Assembly: GCA_040220135.1 (NCBI GenBank)
Contig: JAVJTT010000025.1
Location: 1 to 64,000, forward strand
Source: CAJXMH01 sp040220135
Lineage (GTDB): Bacteria > Bacteroidota > Bacteroidia > Flavobacteriales_E > Vicingaceae
DNA length: 64,000 nt
Direction of reading: 5' to 3'
Shown: in pieces, positions 1 to 9,615 of the stretch
How the letters are laid out: the number at the start of each line of letters is the position of its first letter
How positions within the stretch are numbered: position 1 is the first letter of the stretch
Made by a program: the position numbers and the translations under genes
The notes under the pieces: model-generated
What the model was told of the DNA's origin: nothing
The model's input: the letters and a program-made list of their open reading frames with translations, nothing else
Database searches by the model: none

Positions 1-3000
1 CAAACTTGGAATTTTGGTTTAGACGGCTCTGCTGGTCACCCTAATAATCAAAACTTGGATGGAACGGCCATGGCCTATTTTGACGACGATATATTGGGGG
101 CTTCTGTTAGTAATAACCATGTAGCTTTACTTACCCCTGTTTTTGACAACTCAGGACTTTTAAATACTTATTTGGAGTTTGACTATAACTTTAGAGCGTT
201 TGCTGCCATTCAAGACTCTTTTATAGTGGAAGTGTTTGATGGTAGTCGCTGGCAAATGGTTTTTTCAAGAGCTACTGATGATTGTGGTAACTACATTAAT
301 TCTATTTGCAATACTATTCCACATGCTAAAATTGATATTACTGCTTATCAGAATGCAAACTGCCAAGTCCGTTTTCGTTATTATGACGGTCATAACAGCC
401 AAGATTGGGGCTGGTATGTGGGTTTTGATAATGTAGAAGTTTACTCCCCCTTTCCTAATGACTTGAGAGTAAAAACAATAATCTCACCTCAAAGTGGCTG
501 CAGCTTAAGCAATGCTGAAGTGGTTGAAGTGATAATTCAAAATGAAGGTGCGAACGTAGCCTCAAACTTTCCGATAGCTTTTGCGTTAAATGGCACTGAA
601 GTTGCCACTGAAATTGTAACGGCTAATTTAGCTTACAAAGACACTTTGATCTATCAGTTTACGGCTACTGCGGATCTTTCGAGTCTCGGCCAATACAGTA
701 TTACTGCCTATACAAAACTTCCCAATGACAGTAATGATAAGAATGACACCACTCAAGTAATGATTCAAAATGACCCAGTTTACACCCTACCTTACCAAAA
801 TGACTTTGAAACAAGTCTTGCTGAATGGACAGTGAGTGGCAACAATGCCTCTTGGCAAAAAGGAGTACCCAATAGTATGCCCATTGATACAGCCGCGTCC
901 GGCACACAAGCTTGGGTCACGAATTTAAACGGCCCTTACAACAACAATGAATTATCCTACCTTACATCTCCTTGTTTCGACTTTAGTTTACTTAGCACTG
1001 ACCCTTTAGTTCATTTTTACTTGAACTATGACACCGAAGTGAACTATGATTTTGCATGGATGGAATATTCTTTAGACGTTGGTGCTACTTGGCAGAAAAT
1101 AATGGCTAGCCCCTTTGCACAAAATTGGTATAATCAAAGCGCCTCAAATTCTTGGAGTGGTAATTCTAACGGTTGGATATCCATTAAAAACGTTCTCAAC
1201 GGTTTGGCTGGTGAGTCTATGGTAAAATTGAGGCTGGTATTTGACTCTGACCCCGGCACATCTAGTCAAGGTGTTGGATTTGATAAACTTAGCATTATTA
1301 AGCTAAATTATACTGATTTATCTATTAAGGAGTCTTTAAGTCCTCTTTTAGATCAAAACCTAGATTGCGTCTTTGGAACTAACACGGCTATTATAAGCAC
1401 CATTAAAAATTACGGTAAAGCAGACACCTTTAATTTAGGTTTTCATTACCAGATAAACGGAGGTAGTGTAATCAGCAGCAACCATAGCATTTTTATGAAT
1501 ACATTTGAAGAAGCTTCAATTGTTGCTGACTCAACTTTTGATTTTGACCCCACACAGAACTATCAATTTAAGAGTTGGATTTCGGTCGCCTCTGATGTTA
1601 ACCTCAGTAATGATACACTATCCGGTAGTGTTCAAAATACTACTAGCAACTCAATTTCAGCAGGACTACCCATTTATGAAGACTTTTCGAACTCTATTCC
1701 CGGGAGTGGACTTAGCAATAACGGCTTTCAACTCATTAGTCAGTGGACTAGTTACGGCACTCAGGGCGGATGGCGAATTTCTGATGGGAACCTAGCTAAC
1801 CATTCCTCTAATACAGCTCCCGCTTCAGGCATGATTGGCCCTAATGCTAATTATGCTTATTTAGAAGTTTCGGTTGTTGGTGCTGGAACAGCAGCTTATT
1901 TAGAAAGCCCTTGCCTTGTTTTACCACCTGATACTAATGTAAAACTTTCTTTTGGTTACCATAAATTCGGCGTTGATATGGGTGATTTGAAAGTCGAAGT
2001 TTCAAGGAATGGTGGCAATTGGATTGGCCTTGATTCAATTATTGGGCAAACCCACAGTTCAAAGAATGATCCTTGGCTTAGAAGAATTGTGCCATTAAAA
2101 GAATATGCCGGTCAAGTTGTTAAAGTACGTTTTGTTGGAATTGCAGCGGCAGGTTTCGCAGGAGACATGGCCATCGACAATATACTAGTCAATTCTGATA
2201 GCTTTTACTTTTCTGTTATAAAATTAGAAACTGAAAGCGCTTGCTACTTAAGTAATCAAGAACAAGTTAGTGTAAAAGTTTACAACAGGGGTGACTCTTT
2301 GATACTACCTAATTCAGTAAACATGCACTATCAATTAGATAATCAAGCTGTAGTTTCTGAATTGATTCCCGATACCATACATAATGATAGTAGTTTCCTC
2401 TTTCATTTTAGTCAAACGGCAGACTTAAGTCAATACAGTCGTGCTTATAATTTTTTAACATTTGCTACTTTTCCTAAAGATTCGATTAATCGAAGCAACA
2501 CTTTACATAGTCAAATTTTTAATTATACTAAAACCGTTAACCAGCTAGAAGGTTTTGAGCAAGCAGATGCTGTTTGCTATCCAAACCAAGTAACCTCTAC
2601 AAATTTACCTAGAGGTTGGACTTACGATACTAGCATGAATTGGGGTTTTTCTCCTTGGGTAGTTCAAGAAGCAGATTCAACATGTCAATTTAGTCCTTCT
2701 CATGGTGCTACTTTGAATGACTCAACCGGACCGGCTTCGGCTTATTCAGGTAATCACTTCATTTTTTACTCCTCTTACAGCTCTGCTCAATATTCGCTAG
2801 TAAGTACTTGCTATGATGCTACAAATCAATCTGACCTGAATCTTGAGTTCTATTATCACAAGTATGGGAAATACATGGCAGATTTGTACATTAAAATTGA
2901 AGACCAAAGTGGGAATATCACCACTATTGATTCTATTTTGGGAGAAACACATTTTAGCAATACGGATCCTTGGCTCAAGAAGACGGTGAGTTTAAGTCAA

Positions 3001-3360
3001 TATACCAATCAACAATTTAGAGTTATATTTTCTAATAATCGTCAATATTTTGGCTATTCCGACATGGCTTTAGATGATATCAAGATTTACAATCCTTTGA
3101 CGGTTTCCATAGATGAGTTTGAGGCAGCAGAAAAACCGCTCACTCTCTACCCCAACCCATCCAAAGGCCAATACTTTATTCAAAGTGAAGCAACTTTAGC
3201 CGGCCTAAATTATCAAGTCTATGACTTAAGAGGACAATTGATCCAATCAGGAAACTTTGAAGGTAAAAGAGAACGTTTAGACTTAAGTACTCAACCCAAT
3301 GGTGTTTACTTTTTGAATATTCCCGAATTGAAGCTGAGAGAGAAATTGGTGAAATACTAA
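1..3360 (+). CDS. T9SS-exported multidomain surface protein (5' end outside window)
   Basis: The reading frame is open from base 1, so the gene begins to the left and only about 1,119 C-terminal residues are visible. They form alternating MAM/jelly-roll-like modules and CARDB-like beta-sandwich linkers. Two modules are clearly internal copies: each has a run containing 'DPWLRR' or 'DPWLKK' followed by a 'DMAIDN' or 'DMALDD' end, near bases 1970-2190 and 2870-3090. The protein ends in a type A T9SS sorting domain, with 'LYPNPSKG' near base 3150 and a terminal 'REKLVKY'. In Bacteroidota such proteins cross the outer membrane by the Por system and are cell-attached or released. No catalytic motif was seen, so an adhesin or structural role is inferred. 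The next gene starts about 35 bases downstream and also has a T9SS tail. Confidence 0.85.
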   Translation, partial: QTWNFGLDGSAGHPNNQNLDGTAMAYFDDDILGASVSNNHVALLTPVFDNSGLLNTYLEFDYNFRAFAAIQDSFIVEVFDGSRWQMVFSRATDDCGNYINSICNTIPHAKIDITAYQNANCQVRFRYYDGHNSQDWGWYVGFDNVEVYSPFPNDLRVKTIISPQSGCSLSNAEVVEVIIQNEGANVASNFPIAFALNGTEVATEIVTANLAYKDTLIYQFTATADLSSLGQYSITAYTKLPNDSNDKNDTTQVMIQNDPVYTLPYQNDFETSLAEWTVSGNNASWQKGVPNSMPIDTAASGTQAWVTNLNGPYNNNELSYLTSPCFDFSLLSTDPLVHFYLNYDTEVNYDFAWMEYSLDVGATWQKIMASPFAQNWYNQSASNSWSGNSNGWISIKNVLNGLAGESMVKLRLVFDSDPGTSSQGVGFDKLSIIKLNYTDLSIKESLSPLLDQNLDCVFGTNTAIISTIKNYGKADTFNLGFHYQINGGSVISSNHSIFMNTFEEASIVADSTFDFDPTQNYQFKSWISVASDVNLSNDTLSGSVQNTTSNSISAGLPIYEDFSNSIPGSGLSNNGFQLISQWTSYGTQGGWRISDGNLANHSSNTAPASGMIGPNANYAYLEVSVVGAGTAAYLESPCLVLPPDTNVKLSFGYHKFGVDMGDLKVEVSRNGGNWIGLDSIIGQTHSSKNDPWLRRIVPLKEYAGQVVKVRFVGIAAAGFAGDMAIDNILVNSDSFYFSVIKLETESACYLSNQEQVSVKVYNRGDSLILPNSVNMHYQLDNQAVVSELIPDTIHNDSSFLFHFSQTADLSQYSRAYNFLTFATFPKDSINRSNTLHSQIFNYTKTVNQLEGFEQADAVCYPNQVTSTNLPRGWTYDTSMNWGFSPWVVQEADSTCQFSPSHGATLNDSTGPASAYSGNHFIFYSSYSSAQYSLVSTCYDATNQSDLNLEFYYHKYGKYMADLYIKIEDQSGNITTIDSILGETHFSNTDPWLKKTVSLSQYTNQQFRVIFSNNRQYFGYSDMALDDIKIYNPLTVSIDEFEAAEKPLTLYPNPSKGQYFIQSEATLAGLNYQVYDLRGQLIQSGNFEGKRERLDLSTQPNGVYFLNIPELKLREKLVKY

Positions 3361-3396
3361 GCAAAAAAACGCTCATTCTAAGTACCTTTGAGTGGT

Positions 3397-5316
3397 ATGC
3401 GTTTTTGTTTACTGCCCTTTCTGTTGGTTGCTCTGCTTTATCTTTTAAGTTCTACTGAGGTTCAGGCTCAATTTGATTTTCAGAAGATCATAAATCATGA
3501 AAAACAAGGGCACAAAGGCTTTTTAAAAAGTCCGCCCAAGCAAGCCGGTCAGTTTATCGATGTTCACTATTACCGCTTAAGGCTTGAAGTTGATCCTGAG
3601 GTAAAATACATAAAGGGTGCAATTACCACCTATTTCACAGCAACCAAAGACAAGCTGAACAAGGTGTCTTTAAACATGAGCAATACCTTGTTGCTTGATT
3701 CGGCCAAAAGAGGAAATGAAACAGTTAAAGCCTTAAAAATCAACCAAGAGGTCAGGTTGGATTTAGTAGATACCTTAAATGCCGGTGACTTAGATTCTTT
3801 AACCATTTTCTACCAAGGTGTTCCGCCCACCAATGGACTTGGCACCTTTACTCAATCTTCTTACAACGGCATAGATTCAATTATATGGACACTCTCACAA
3901 CCCTACGGAGCTTCAGAGTGGTGGCCGTGTAAAAACGATCTGAAAGACAAAGCCGACTCTGTTGATATTCAAATCACCACAACACTAGGAAATCAAGTTG
4001 CCAGTAACGGCCTTTTGAAAAAAGTTGATACCTCGGTCAATCAACATACTTTCTATTGGGAAAGCCGTTATCCGATTGCCACTTATTTAATTGCCTTTGC
4101 CGTTACCAACTACGAGGTTTATCAGGATACACTTCATATCAGAAATAAAGACCTCTTATTGCAGCATTTTCAATACCCCGGTGATACCGTTGGTATTTTC
4201 AATTCACTTGAATACATCGATGAATTTTTAATCTTCTACGACTCCCTTTTTGGAGAATATCCATTTATCAAAGAGAAATACGGTCATGCCTCTTGTCCTT
4301 TTGGCGGCGGGATGGAGCACCAAACCATGAGTTTTATGGGGGGCTATGGCGGAGAAATTATGGCGCATGAATTGGCGCACCAATGGTTTGGGAACAAAGT
4401 TACTTGTCAATCCTGGAAAGACCTTTGGTTAAACGAAGGTTTTGCCACTTACCTCACCGCTATTACGTATGATTTTTCAGTGGTTCACGATCCCTACTAT
4501 TGGCCAATTTTCTTAGACGGTATGCAAAGAGCTGCCTTCAATTATCCGCATGGCTCAGTTTATCGTCCTGATACCACCAACGTTCAAGAATTATTCAATG
4601 GATTAGTTTATCACAAAGGAGGGTATTTACTCCACATGCTTCGTTTTCAAATAGGAGATTCGCTTTTCTTTCAAACGCTTTCAAACTACGTTAACGACCC
4701 TCAATTGACTTATGGCTTTGCCTCCACTCAAGATTTTAAGAGGCATTTAGAGCAAACTACTCAGCGCAATTTTGATGAGTTTTTTAAGGATTGGTTTTAT
4801 GGCAAAGGCTTTCCCATCTATGGCATTGAATGGGAACAAGAAGGAAATGAATTAAGACTTACCATTACACAAACACAAACTGACCCTTCGGTTTATTTCT
4901 TTGATTCCCCCGTTCCATTAAAGCTCTTTAGCAATCAATGGGATAGCACTCTTGTGTTGAATCCGAAATTTTCAGGTGACCAATTTTCCTTACCTGTAAA
5001 TAGACAGATAGACTCTATACAATTTGATCCCGAGCTGTGGGTTTTAGCCAAAGCAGATATCATTACGGACCAAAAGGATTACCCCTTAACGCACCAACTA
5101 AAAATCTACCCCAATCCTTCTAAGGGTTTTATTCAGCTAGAGTGCCATAGAATATTAGTGGGTGCTGATTTTTCGGTGCTGAACCCACAAGGAAAAGTGA
5201 TTAAAAGAGGAAAGACAGAATCGAGCTTTACCCTTGACTTTAGTAAGCAAAGCAGAGGCGTTTACTTCTTTAGGCTAGATCAATTTAATCTGACAAAGAA
5301 GTTGAAAATATTCTAG
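3397..5316 (+). CDS. M1-family zinc aminopeptidase with T9SS sorting domain
   Basis: A 639-residue gluzincin aminopeptidase that should remove N-terminal residues from peptides outside the cell. The zinc site is complete: HELAH at residues 324-328 and the third ligand Glu347 in 'WLNEGFATY', 18 residues on. The upstream exopeptidase motif is 'GGMEH', a variant of GAMEN. The N-terminus is a signal peptide ending near 'VQAQ'. The C-terminus has 'IYPNPSKG' and a basic end, a T9SS type A sorting domain. ATG at 3397 is preferred over an in-frame TTG nine bases upstream because it gives a normal signal peptide. It probably follows the preceding T9SS gene in one transcript. The family assignment is secure; the substrate is unknown. 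Confidence 0.93.
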   Translation: MRFCLLPFLLVALLYLLSSTEVQAQFDFQKIINHEKQGHKGFLKSPPKQAGQFIDVHYYRLRLEVDPEVKYIKGAITTYFTATKDKLNKVSLNMSNTLLLDSAKRGNETVKALKINQEVRLDLVDTLNAGDLDSLTIFYQGVPPTNGLGTFTQSSYNGIDSIIWTLSQPYGASEWWPCKNDLKDKADSVDIQITTTLGNQVASNGLLKKVDTSVNQHTFYWESRYPIATYLIAFAVTNYEVYQDTLHIRNKDLLLQHFQYPGDTVGIFNSLEYIDEFLIFYDSLFGEYPFIKEKYGHASCPFGGGMEHQTMSFMGGYGGEIMAHELAHQWFGNKVTCQSWKDLWLNEGFATYLTAITYDFSVVHDPYYWPIFLDGMQRAAFNYPHGSVYRPDTTNVQELFNGLVYHKGGYLLHMLRFQIGDSLFFQTLSNYVNDPQLTYGFASTQDFKRHLEQTTQRNFDEFFKDWFYGKGFPIYGIEWEQEGNELRLTITQTQTDPSVYFFDSPVPLKLFSNQWDSTLVLNPKFSGDQFSLPVNRQIDSIQFDPELWVLAKADIITDQKDYPLTHQLKIYPNPSKGFIQLECHRILVGADFSVLNPQGKVIKRGKTESSFTLDFSKQSRGVYFFRLDQFNLTKKLKIF

Positions 5317-5338
5317 CGGAAAGTCTTAGACAACTGAT

Positions 5339-6055
5339 CTAAAAAATGTACAATCCGCGGTGGGTACTTTTGAGTCTTCTCTCCGAAAGAAAATACGAAA
5401 CCGACATTCTAACTTGATGGGTATTGTAAACGGCAGGAATTTGATTTGATTCTTTACCAAATGCTGTAACATTGGTGTGATAACGAGATGAAAGTAAAAA
5501 GTCTTCTACTCGATAGCCAAGACCTAGCTCAAAACCAACGTAAGATTGATTAATTTGTCCTTGCGGATAAACATACTCAGCATCGGGTGAATCACCTGCC
5601 TTTACTCCCCTGTAAGTATGAAAAGTAAAAGTGGGACCTAAAATGATTCGTGTATTATTGATTTTAGCTAAATACAACATGGCCATATCAGCTTGCCAAG
5701 TTGCGTAGTCTAGCTCCGTGACTAAGAACGACTCATCTACATCTCTCGTTACCACTTCGGTTTTGCCTCCACATTTACAAGTGCTTAATTCAAGCATGAG
5801 CCCATGTTTCAATCTAGAAGCATAAGACTTATATTTATCGGGAATCCCTTTAATGGCTGCTTGTACCCCAATTCTAGGTGAATACTTTAGTTCACCTTGC
5901 CTAAGCCATACCGATTGACCGATATCATTAGTAGAAACAGTATAACGACTAGCCGTTAAGCCGGCATTAACCCCTAATTCTAAAAATTGCGTGTAAGCTT
6001 TTCCCGAGCTTAGAAGAAAAGCAATAAGACAAATTATTAGTTTACTTAATTTCAT
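5339..6055 (-). CDS. Small outer-membrane beta-barrel-like protein
   Basis: A 238-residue protein with a Sec signal peptide ('LIICLIAFLLSSGKAYTQ') followed by amphipathic beta-strand stretches such as 'LELGVNAGLTASRY', 'VGFELGLGYRVEDF' and 'VRMSVSYFLS'. This is the pattern of PorT-like or OmpW-like barrels common in Bacteroidota. There is no enzymatic motif. A 'CKCGG' segment near residue 93 is unusual for such barrels. The gene is convergent with the M1 peptidase (23-base gap) and divergent from clpB. A promoter -7 element lies about 34 bases upstream of the start. The exact function is unknown. Confidence 0.6.
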   Translation of the reverse strand: MKLSKLIICLIAFLLSSGKAYTQFLELGVNAGLTASRYTVSTNDIGQSVWLRQGELKYSPRIGVQAAIKGIPDKYKSYASRLKHGLMLELSTCKCGGKTEVVTRDVDESFLVTELDYATWQADMAMLYLAKINNTRIILGPTFTFHTYRGVKAGDSPDAEYVYPQGQINQSYVGFELGLGYRVEDFLLSSRYHTNVTAFGKESNQIPAVYNTHQVRMSVSYFLSERRLKSTHRGLYIF

Positions 6056-6088
6056 TTACTGTTTTAGAAAACAATTCTTATTAAACGG

Positions 6089-6096
6089 CAAAGCTA
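6089..6096 (-). promoter_or_regulatory. Bacteroidota -7 promoter element (TAGCTTTG)
   Basis: On the minus strand this octamer exactly fits the TAnnTTTG consensus recognised by the Bacteroidota primary sigma factor. It sits 33 bases upstream of the ATG of the barrel gene at 6055. A TTTGG lies only about 12 bases further upstream, closer than the usual -33/-7 spacing, so the -33 element is not convincing. Confidence 0.5.
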
Positions 6097-6243
6097 TCGT
6101 TTTTTATCCAAATTATTATGAATTAGCGATTTAAGCATATCGTTGTAAAAAAAACTCCTCATACCGAAGAAAACTGAGACCATTTTAAAGGCATCAATCA
6201 CACTTAATTACTGCCATTTAGTCACCTTTGGGGCTTGTTTACC

Positions 6244-6294
6244 GAAATAAAAGCCAAATAACTGCCATTATTTCAGTTATTTGGCTTTTATTTC
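6244..6294. repeat. Perfect 21-bp inverted repeat with 9-base spacer upstream of clpB
   Basis: The left arm (6244-6264) and right arm (6274-6294) are perfectly complementary over 21 bases, separated by 'ccattattt'. The rest of the 301-base divergent gap between the barrel gene and clpB holds no gene. The repeat centre lies 88 bases before the clpB ATG. It is in a divergent region, so it does not end either neighbour. It could be a hairpin in the clpB leader, a dyad operator, or the terminator of an unseen short transcript. The 9-base spacer recalls the CIRCE heat-shock operator, but the arms do not match CIRCE. Confidence 0.9.
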
Positions 6295-6356
6295 ATATTG
6301 GTTTTTCATTTGATAAAATGATATTGAAAAATTAATAACAGAAAAAACCTACATAA

Positions 6357-8981
6357 ATGAATTTAAAAAATTTCACCATAAAGTCGCAAGAAGCAGTGCA
6401 GCAAGCGCAGCAAATTGCGATGAGCAAACAGCATCAAGCGATTGAAAACGGCCATTTGTTGCAAGCTATTCTTGAAGTAGATGAGAACGTAAGTCCTTTT
6501 CTTTTAAAGAAACTCGGAGTAAACCTTGAAATCATAAAAAAAGCAATACAAAGAATTGTTGATGCCTACCCTACCGTAAGCGGTGGTGACCAATACTTAT
6601 CTAAGAAAGCTGGAGAATCCATCAACCAAGCCAACCAATACCTCAAAAAACTAAGTGATGAATATGTCTCCATTGAGCACCTCTTGCTTGGAATATTGAA
6701 AAGTGGTGATCAAATTGCTCAGCTTCTGAAAGATAGTGGCGTATCTGAAAAAGACCTTTTAGCTGCCATTGAAGAACTTCGAAAAGGAGAAAAAGTAACT
6801 TCTCAAACTGCTGAAGACACTTACAATGCCTTAAACAAATACGCTAAAAACCTCAATCAGATGGCAAGCGAGAATAAGCTTGATCCGGTTATTGGTCGTG
6901 ATGATGAGATTCGAAGAGTTTTACAAATCCTTTCTAGAAGAACCAAGAACAATCCCATTTTGATTGGTGAACCCGGCGTGGGTAAAACTGCCATAGCTGA
7001 AGGTCTAGCACACCGTATTATTGGTGGTGATGTTCCGGAAAATTTGAAAAGTAAGCAGATCTATTCATTAGATATGGGTGCATTGGTTGCCGGTGCTAAA
7101 TACAAAGGGGAGTTTGAAGAAAGGCTAAAGTCGGTAGTAAAAGAAGTGACCGGAGCTGAAGGTGATATTGTGCTCTTTATTGATGAGATACACACTCTTG
7201 TAGGTGCCGGCGGTGGCGAAGGTGCTATGGATGCGGCTAACATTCTCAAACCCGCCTTGGCTAGAGGTGAATTGAGAGCCATTGGAGCCACCACTCTCAA
7301 TGAATATCAGAAATACTTTGAGAAAGATAAAGCCTTGGAGCGTCGATTCCAAAAGGTATTAATTGATGAGCCGGATACTGATGATGCAGTTTCAATTCTT
7401 AGAGGAATAAAAGAAAAGTACGAGACACACCACAAAGTACAGATCAAGGATGAAGCGATTATTTCAGCTGTTGAGTTATCTCAACGCTATATTACTGATC
7501 GTTTTCTACCTGATAAAGCGATTGATTTAATTGATGAGGCAGCCTCGAAGCTAAGAATGGAAATCAATTCTAAGCCAGAGGAGTTGGATGAGCTAGATAG
7601 AAAAGTTCGTCAGTTGGAAATTGAGCGAGAGGCTATTAAAAGAGAGAAAGATCAAGCAAAACTGAAGCAGCTAAGTCAAGAGCTAGCTAATTTGAATGAG
7701 AAACGAAACGAATTAAATGCCAAATGGCAAGCCGAAAGAGAGATTGTAGAAGGTATTCAAAAGGCCAAAGAAAGCATTGATCAGTTTAAGTTTGAAGCCA
7801 AGCAAGCAGAACAGGCAGGCAACTATGAAAAAGTAGCTGAAATCCGCTATGGAAAGATCAAAGAGTCTGAGCAAAGTCTTGAGCTTTTAAAAGCAAAATT
7901 AATTGAGTTTAAAAGCAAGTCGAGCTTAATTAAAGAAGAGGTAGATGCGGAAGAAATTGCAGACGTAGTGAGTCGTTGGACAGGCATACCGGTGAGTAAA
8001 ATGCTACAAAGCGAACGAGAGAAACTCTTGCATCTTGAAGAAGAGTTGCACAAAAGAGTTGTTGGCCAAGAAGAAGCCATTGAGGCTGTGTCGGATGCCG
8101 TTCGAAGAAGCAGAGCCGGCATGCAAGATGAAAAGAAACCCATTGGCTCTTTTATTTTCTTAGGCACCACCGGTGTTGGTAAAACGGAGTTGGCCAAGTC
8201 GTTAAGCGAGTATTTGTTTAATGATGAAAACGCCATGACCAGAATTGACATGAGTGAATACCAAGAACGTCATGCAGTTTCTCGATTGGTGGGGGCACCT
8301 CCCGGCTATGTGGGTTATGACGAAGGAGGACAATTAACAGAGGCTGTTCGCCGTCGCCCCTACTCTGTGGTACTTTTAGATGAAATTGAGAAGGCTCATC
8401 CAGATGTATTCAATATCTTACTACAAGTTTTGGATGACGGTCGATTAACGGATAACAAGGGCCGATTGGTGAATTTTAAGAATACCATCATCATTATGAC
8501 TTCAAACTTAGGTTCTCAAATTATCCAAGAAAATTATGAGAACTTTAAGGAGGCTGAATCCTCCTCACTTCAAGAACGGACTAAAGAAGAAGTACTGAAC
8601 CTTTTACGTAAAACCATTCGTCCAGAGTTCTTAAACCGCATTGATGAAACCATCATGTTTACCCCATTAAGCAAGGCCGATGTAAAAGAAATTGTTAAAC
8701 TTCAGTTGAAAGGAGTAGAAAAAATGGCAGCTAAGAACAACATTGACCTCTCAACTTCTGATGATGTAGTGGATTACTTGGCCGAAATTGGATATGACCC
8801 TCAATTTGGTGCACGTCCTATTAAACGAGTGATTCAAAAACAAGTCTTAAATCAATTATCCAAGGATATCTTGGCCGCTAAAGTCTCAGCCGGAGATGTT
8901 GTGGTAACAGATGTGTTTGAAGGTAAAATTGTTTTTCGTCAGCCTTTGAGTGAAGAAATTCAAAATGCCATAAGTGAATAA
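6357..8981 (+). CDS. clpB: ATP-dependent disaggregase ClpB
   Basis: An 874-residue Hsp100 chaperone that threads aggregated proteins through a hexameric ring together with DnaK. Visible in order: a Clp N-terminal double repeat (residues 1-150), AAA+ domain 1 with Walker A 'GEPGVGKT' at 203-210 and Walker B 'LFIDEIHTL', the coiled-coil middle domain (about 400-530) that separates ClpB from ClpA/C, AAA+ domain 2 with 'GTTGVGKT' at about 603-610, the pore loop 'GYVGYDEGG', and a ClpB D2-small domain with the 'GARPIKR' sensor-2 motif. Length is normal for the family. The gene appears to be monocistronic, with a hairpin-bearing leader region upstream and an intrinsic terminator downstream. Confidence 0.98.
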   Translation: MNLKNFTIKSQEAVQQAQQIAMSKQHQAIENGHLLQAILEVDENVSPFLLKKLGVNLEIIKKAIQRIVDAYPTVSGGDQYLSKKAGESINQANQYLKKLSDEYVSIEHLLLGILKSGDQIAQLLKDSGVSEKDLLAAIEELRKGEKVTSQTAEDTYNALNKYAKNLNQMASENKLDPVIGRDDEIRRVLQILSRRTKNNPILIGEPGVGKTAIAEGLAHRIIGGDVPENLKSKQIYSLDMGALVAGAKYKGEFEERLKSVVKEVTGAEGDIVLFIDEIHTLVGAGGGEGAMDAANILKPALARGELRAIGATTLNEYQKYFEKDKALERRFQKVLIDEPDTDDAVSILRGIKEKYETHHKVQIKDEAIISAVELSQRYITDRFLPDKAIDLIDEAASKLRMEINSKPEELDELDRKVRQLEIEREAIKREKDQAKLKQLSQELANLNEKRNELNAKWQAEREIVEGIQKAKESIDQFKFEAKQAEQAGNYEKVAEIRYGKIKESEQSLELLKAKLIEFKSKSSLIKEEVDAEEIADVVSRWTGIPVSKMLQSEREKLLHLEEELHKRVVGQEEAIEAVSDAVRRSRAGMQDEKKPIGSFIFLGTTGVGKTELAKSLSEYLFNDENAMTRIDMSEYQERHAVSRLVGAPPGYVGYDEGGQLTEAVRRRPYSVVLLDEIEKAHPDVFNILLQVLDDGRLTDNKGRLVNFKNTIIIMTSNLGSQIIQENYENFKEAESSSLQERTKEEVLNLLRKTIRPEFLNRIDETIMFTPLSKADVKEIVKLQLKGVEKMAAKNNIDLSTSDDVVDYLAEIGYDPQFGARPIKRVIQKQVLNQLSKDILAAKVSAGDVVVTDVFEGKIVFRQPLSEEIQNAISE

Positions 8982-9000
8982 ATCGTTTTAAATTAAATAA

Positions 9001-9038
9001 ACAAAAGGGACTGTTAACGCAGCCCCTTTTGTATTTTT
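9001..9038 (+). terminator. Intrinsic terminator after clpB
   Basis: A 13-base stem with one mismatch (arms 9001-9013 and 9020-9032) and a 6-base loop 'ttaacg', followed by a T-rich run. It starts 20 bases after the clpB stop codon and should separate clpB from the DUF2911 gene. Confidence 0.8.
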
Positions 9039-9059
9039 ATCAAACTAATTTAGTAAAGT

Positions 9060-9611
9060 ATGAAAGCATTAAAGTGGATCATTGGCATTCTTTTATTTTT
9101 AGGCCTTGCAGGCTATTTTGGGTTTCAGTATATGAAGAGTGAAACGAAAAAAATTAGCCCGGAGCAAACCGTTAAATACAACCGAACCAACTTGAACATG
9201 AGTGTCACCTATTCAAGGCCTTATATGAAAGGAAGAAAGATATTTGGTGAACTTGTGCCTTATGAAGAAGTATGGCGCACCGGAGCCAATGAGCCCACTA
9301 CCTTTACAACAGACAAAAAGATATCGTTCGGGGAAGAGATGCTAGAAGCAGGAACTTATACCATTTGGGTTATACCCTACACCTCACAATGGACTATAAT
9401 ACTCAATTCAAAAGTATACTCTTGGGGCGTAGGTTTTGATGGAGAACCAAGTCGTGAGCCGGAGTTTGACGTACTGAAAATAAATGTTCCGGTTCGAGAT
9501 CTAGAAAAGCCGGTGGAGCAATTCACCATTAAGTTTGAGTATGATGTTAACCTTTCTTTTGCTTGGGAAAACACCAAAGTGATGGTTCCGATCTTATGGG
9601 GCTACGAGTAA
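9060..9611 (+). CDS. DUF2911 domain protein, membrane-anchored
   Basis: A 183-residue protein with one N-terminal hydrophobic segment (residues 5-25, 'WIIGILLFLGLAGYFGFQY') acting as a signal anchor. The remainder matches the DUF2911 family. Recognisable landmarks are 'VTYSRPYMKGRKIFGELVP', 'EEVWRTGANEPTT', 'AGTYTIWVIP' and 'WTIILN'. The family is widespread in Bacteroidota and has no established biochemical activity. It is predicted to be a periplasmic beta-rich domain. It is convergent with the CDGSH gene, with only 4 bases between stop codons. Confidence 0.88.
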   Translation: MKALKWIIGILLFLGLAGYFGFQYMKSETKKISPEQTVKYNRTNLNMSVTYSRPYMKGRKIFGELVPYEEVWRTGANEPTTFTTDKKISFGEEMLEAGTYTIWVIPYTSQWTIILNSKVYSWGVGFDGEPSREPEFDVLKINVPVRDLEKPVEQFTIKFEYDVNLSFAWENTKVMVPILWGYE

Positions 9612-9615
9612 GTTA

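Noticed and set aside
6244..6294. CIRCE heat-shock operator upstream of clpB
   Set aside because: The 9-base spacer matches, but the arms bear no resemblance to TTAGCACTC/GAGTGCTAA and are much longer.
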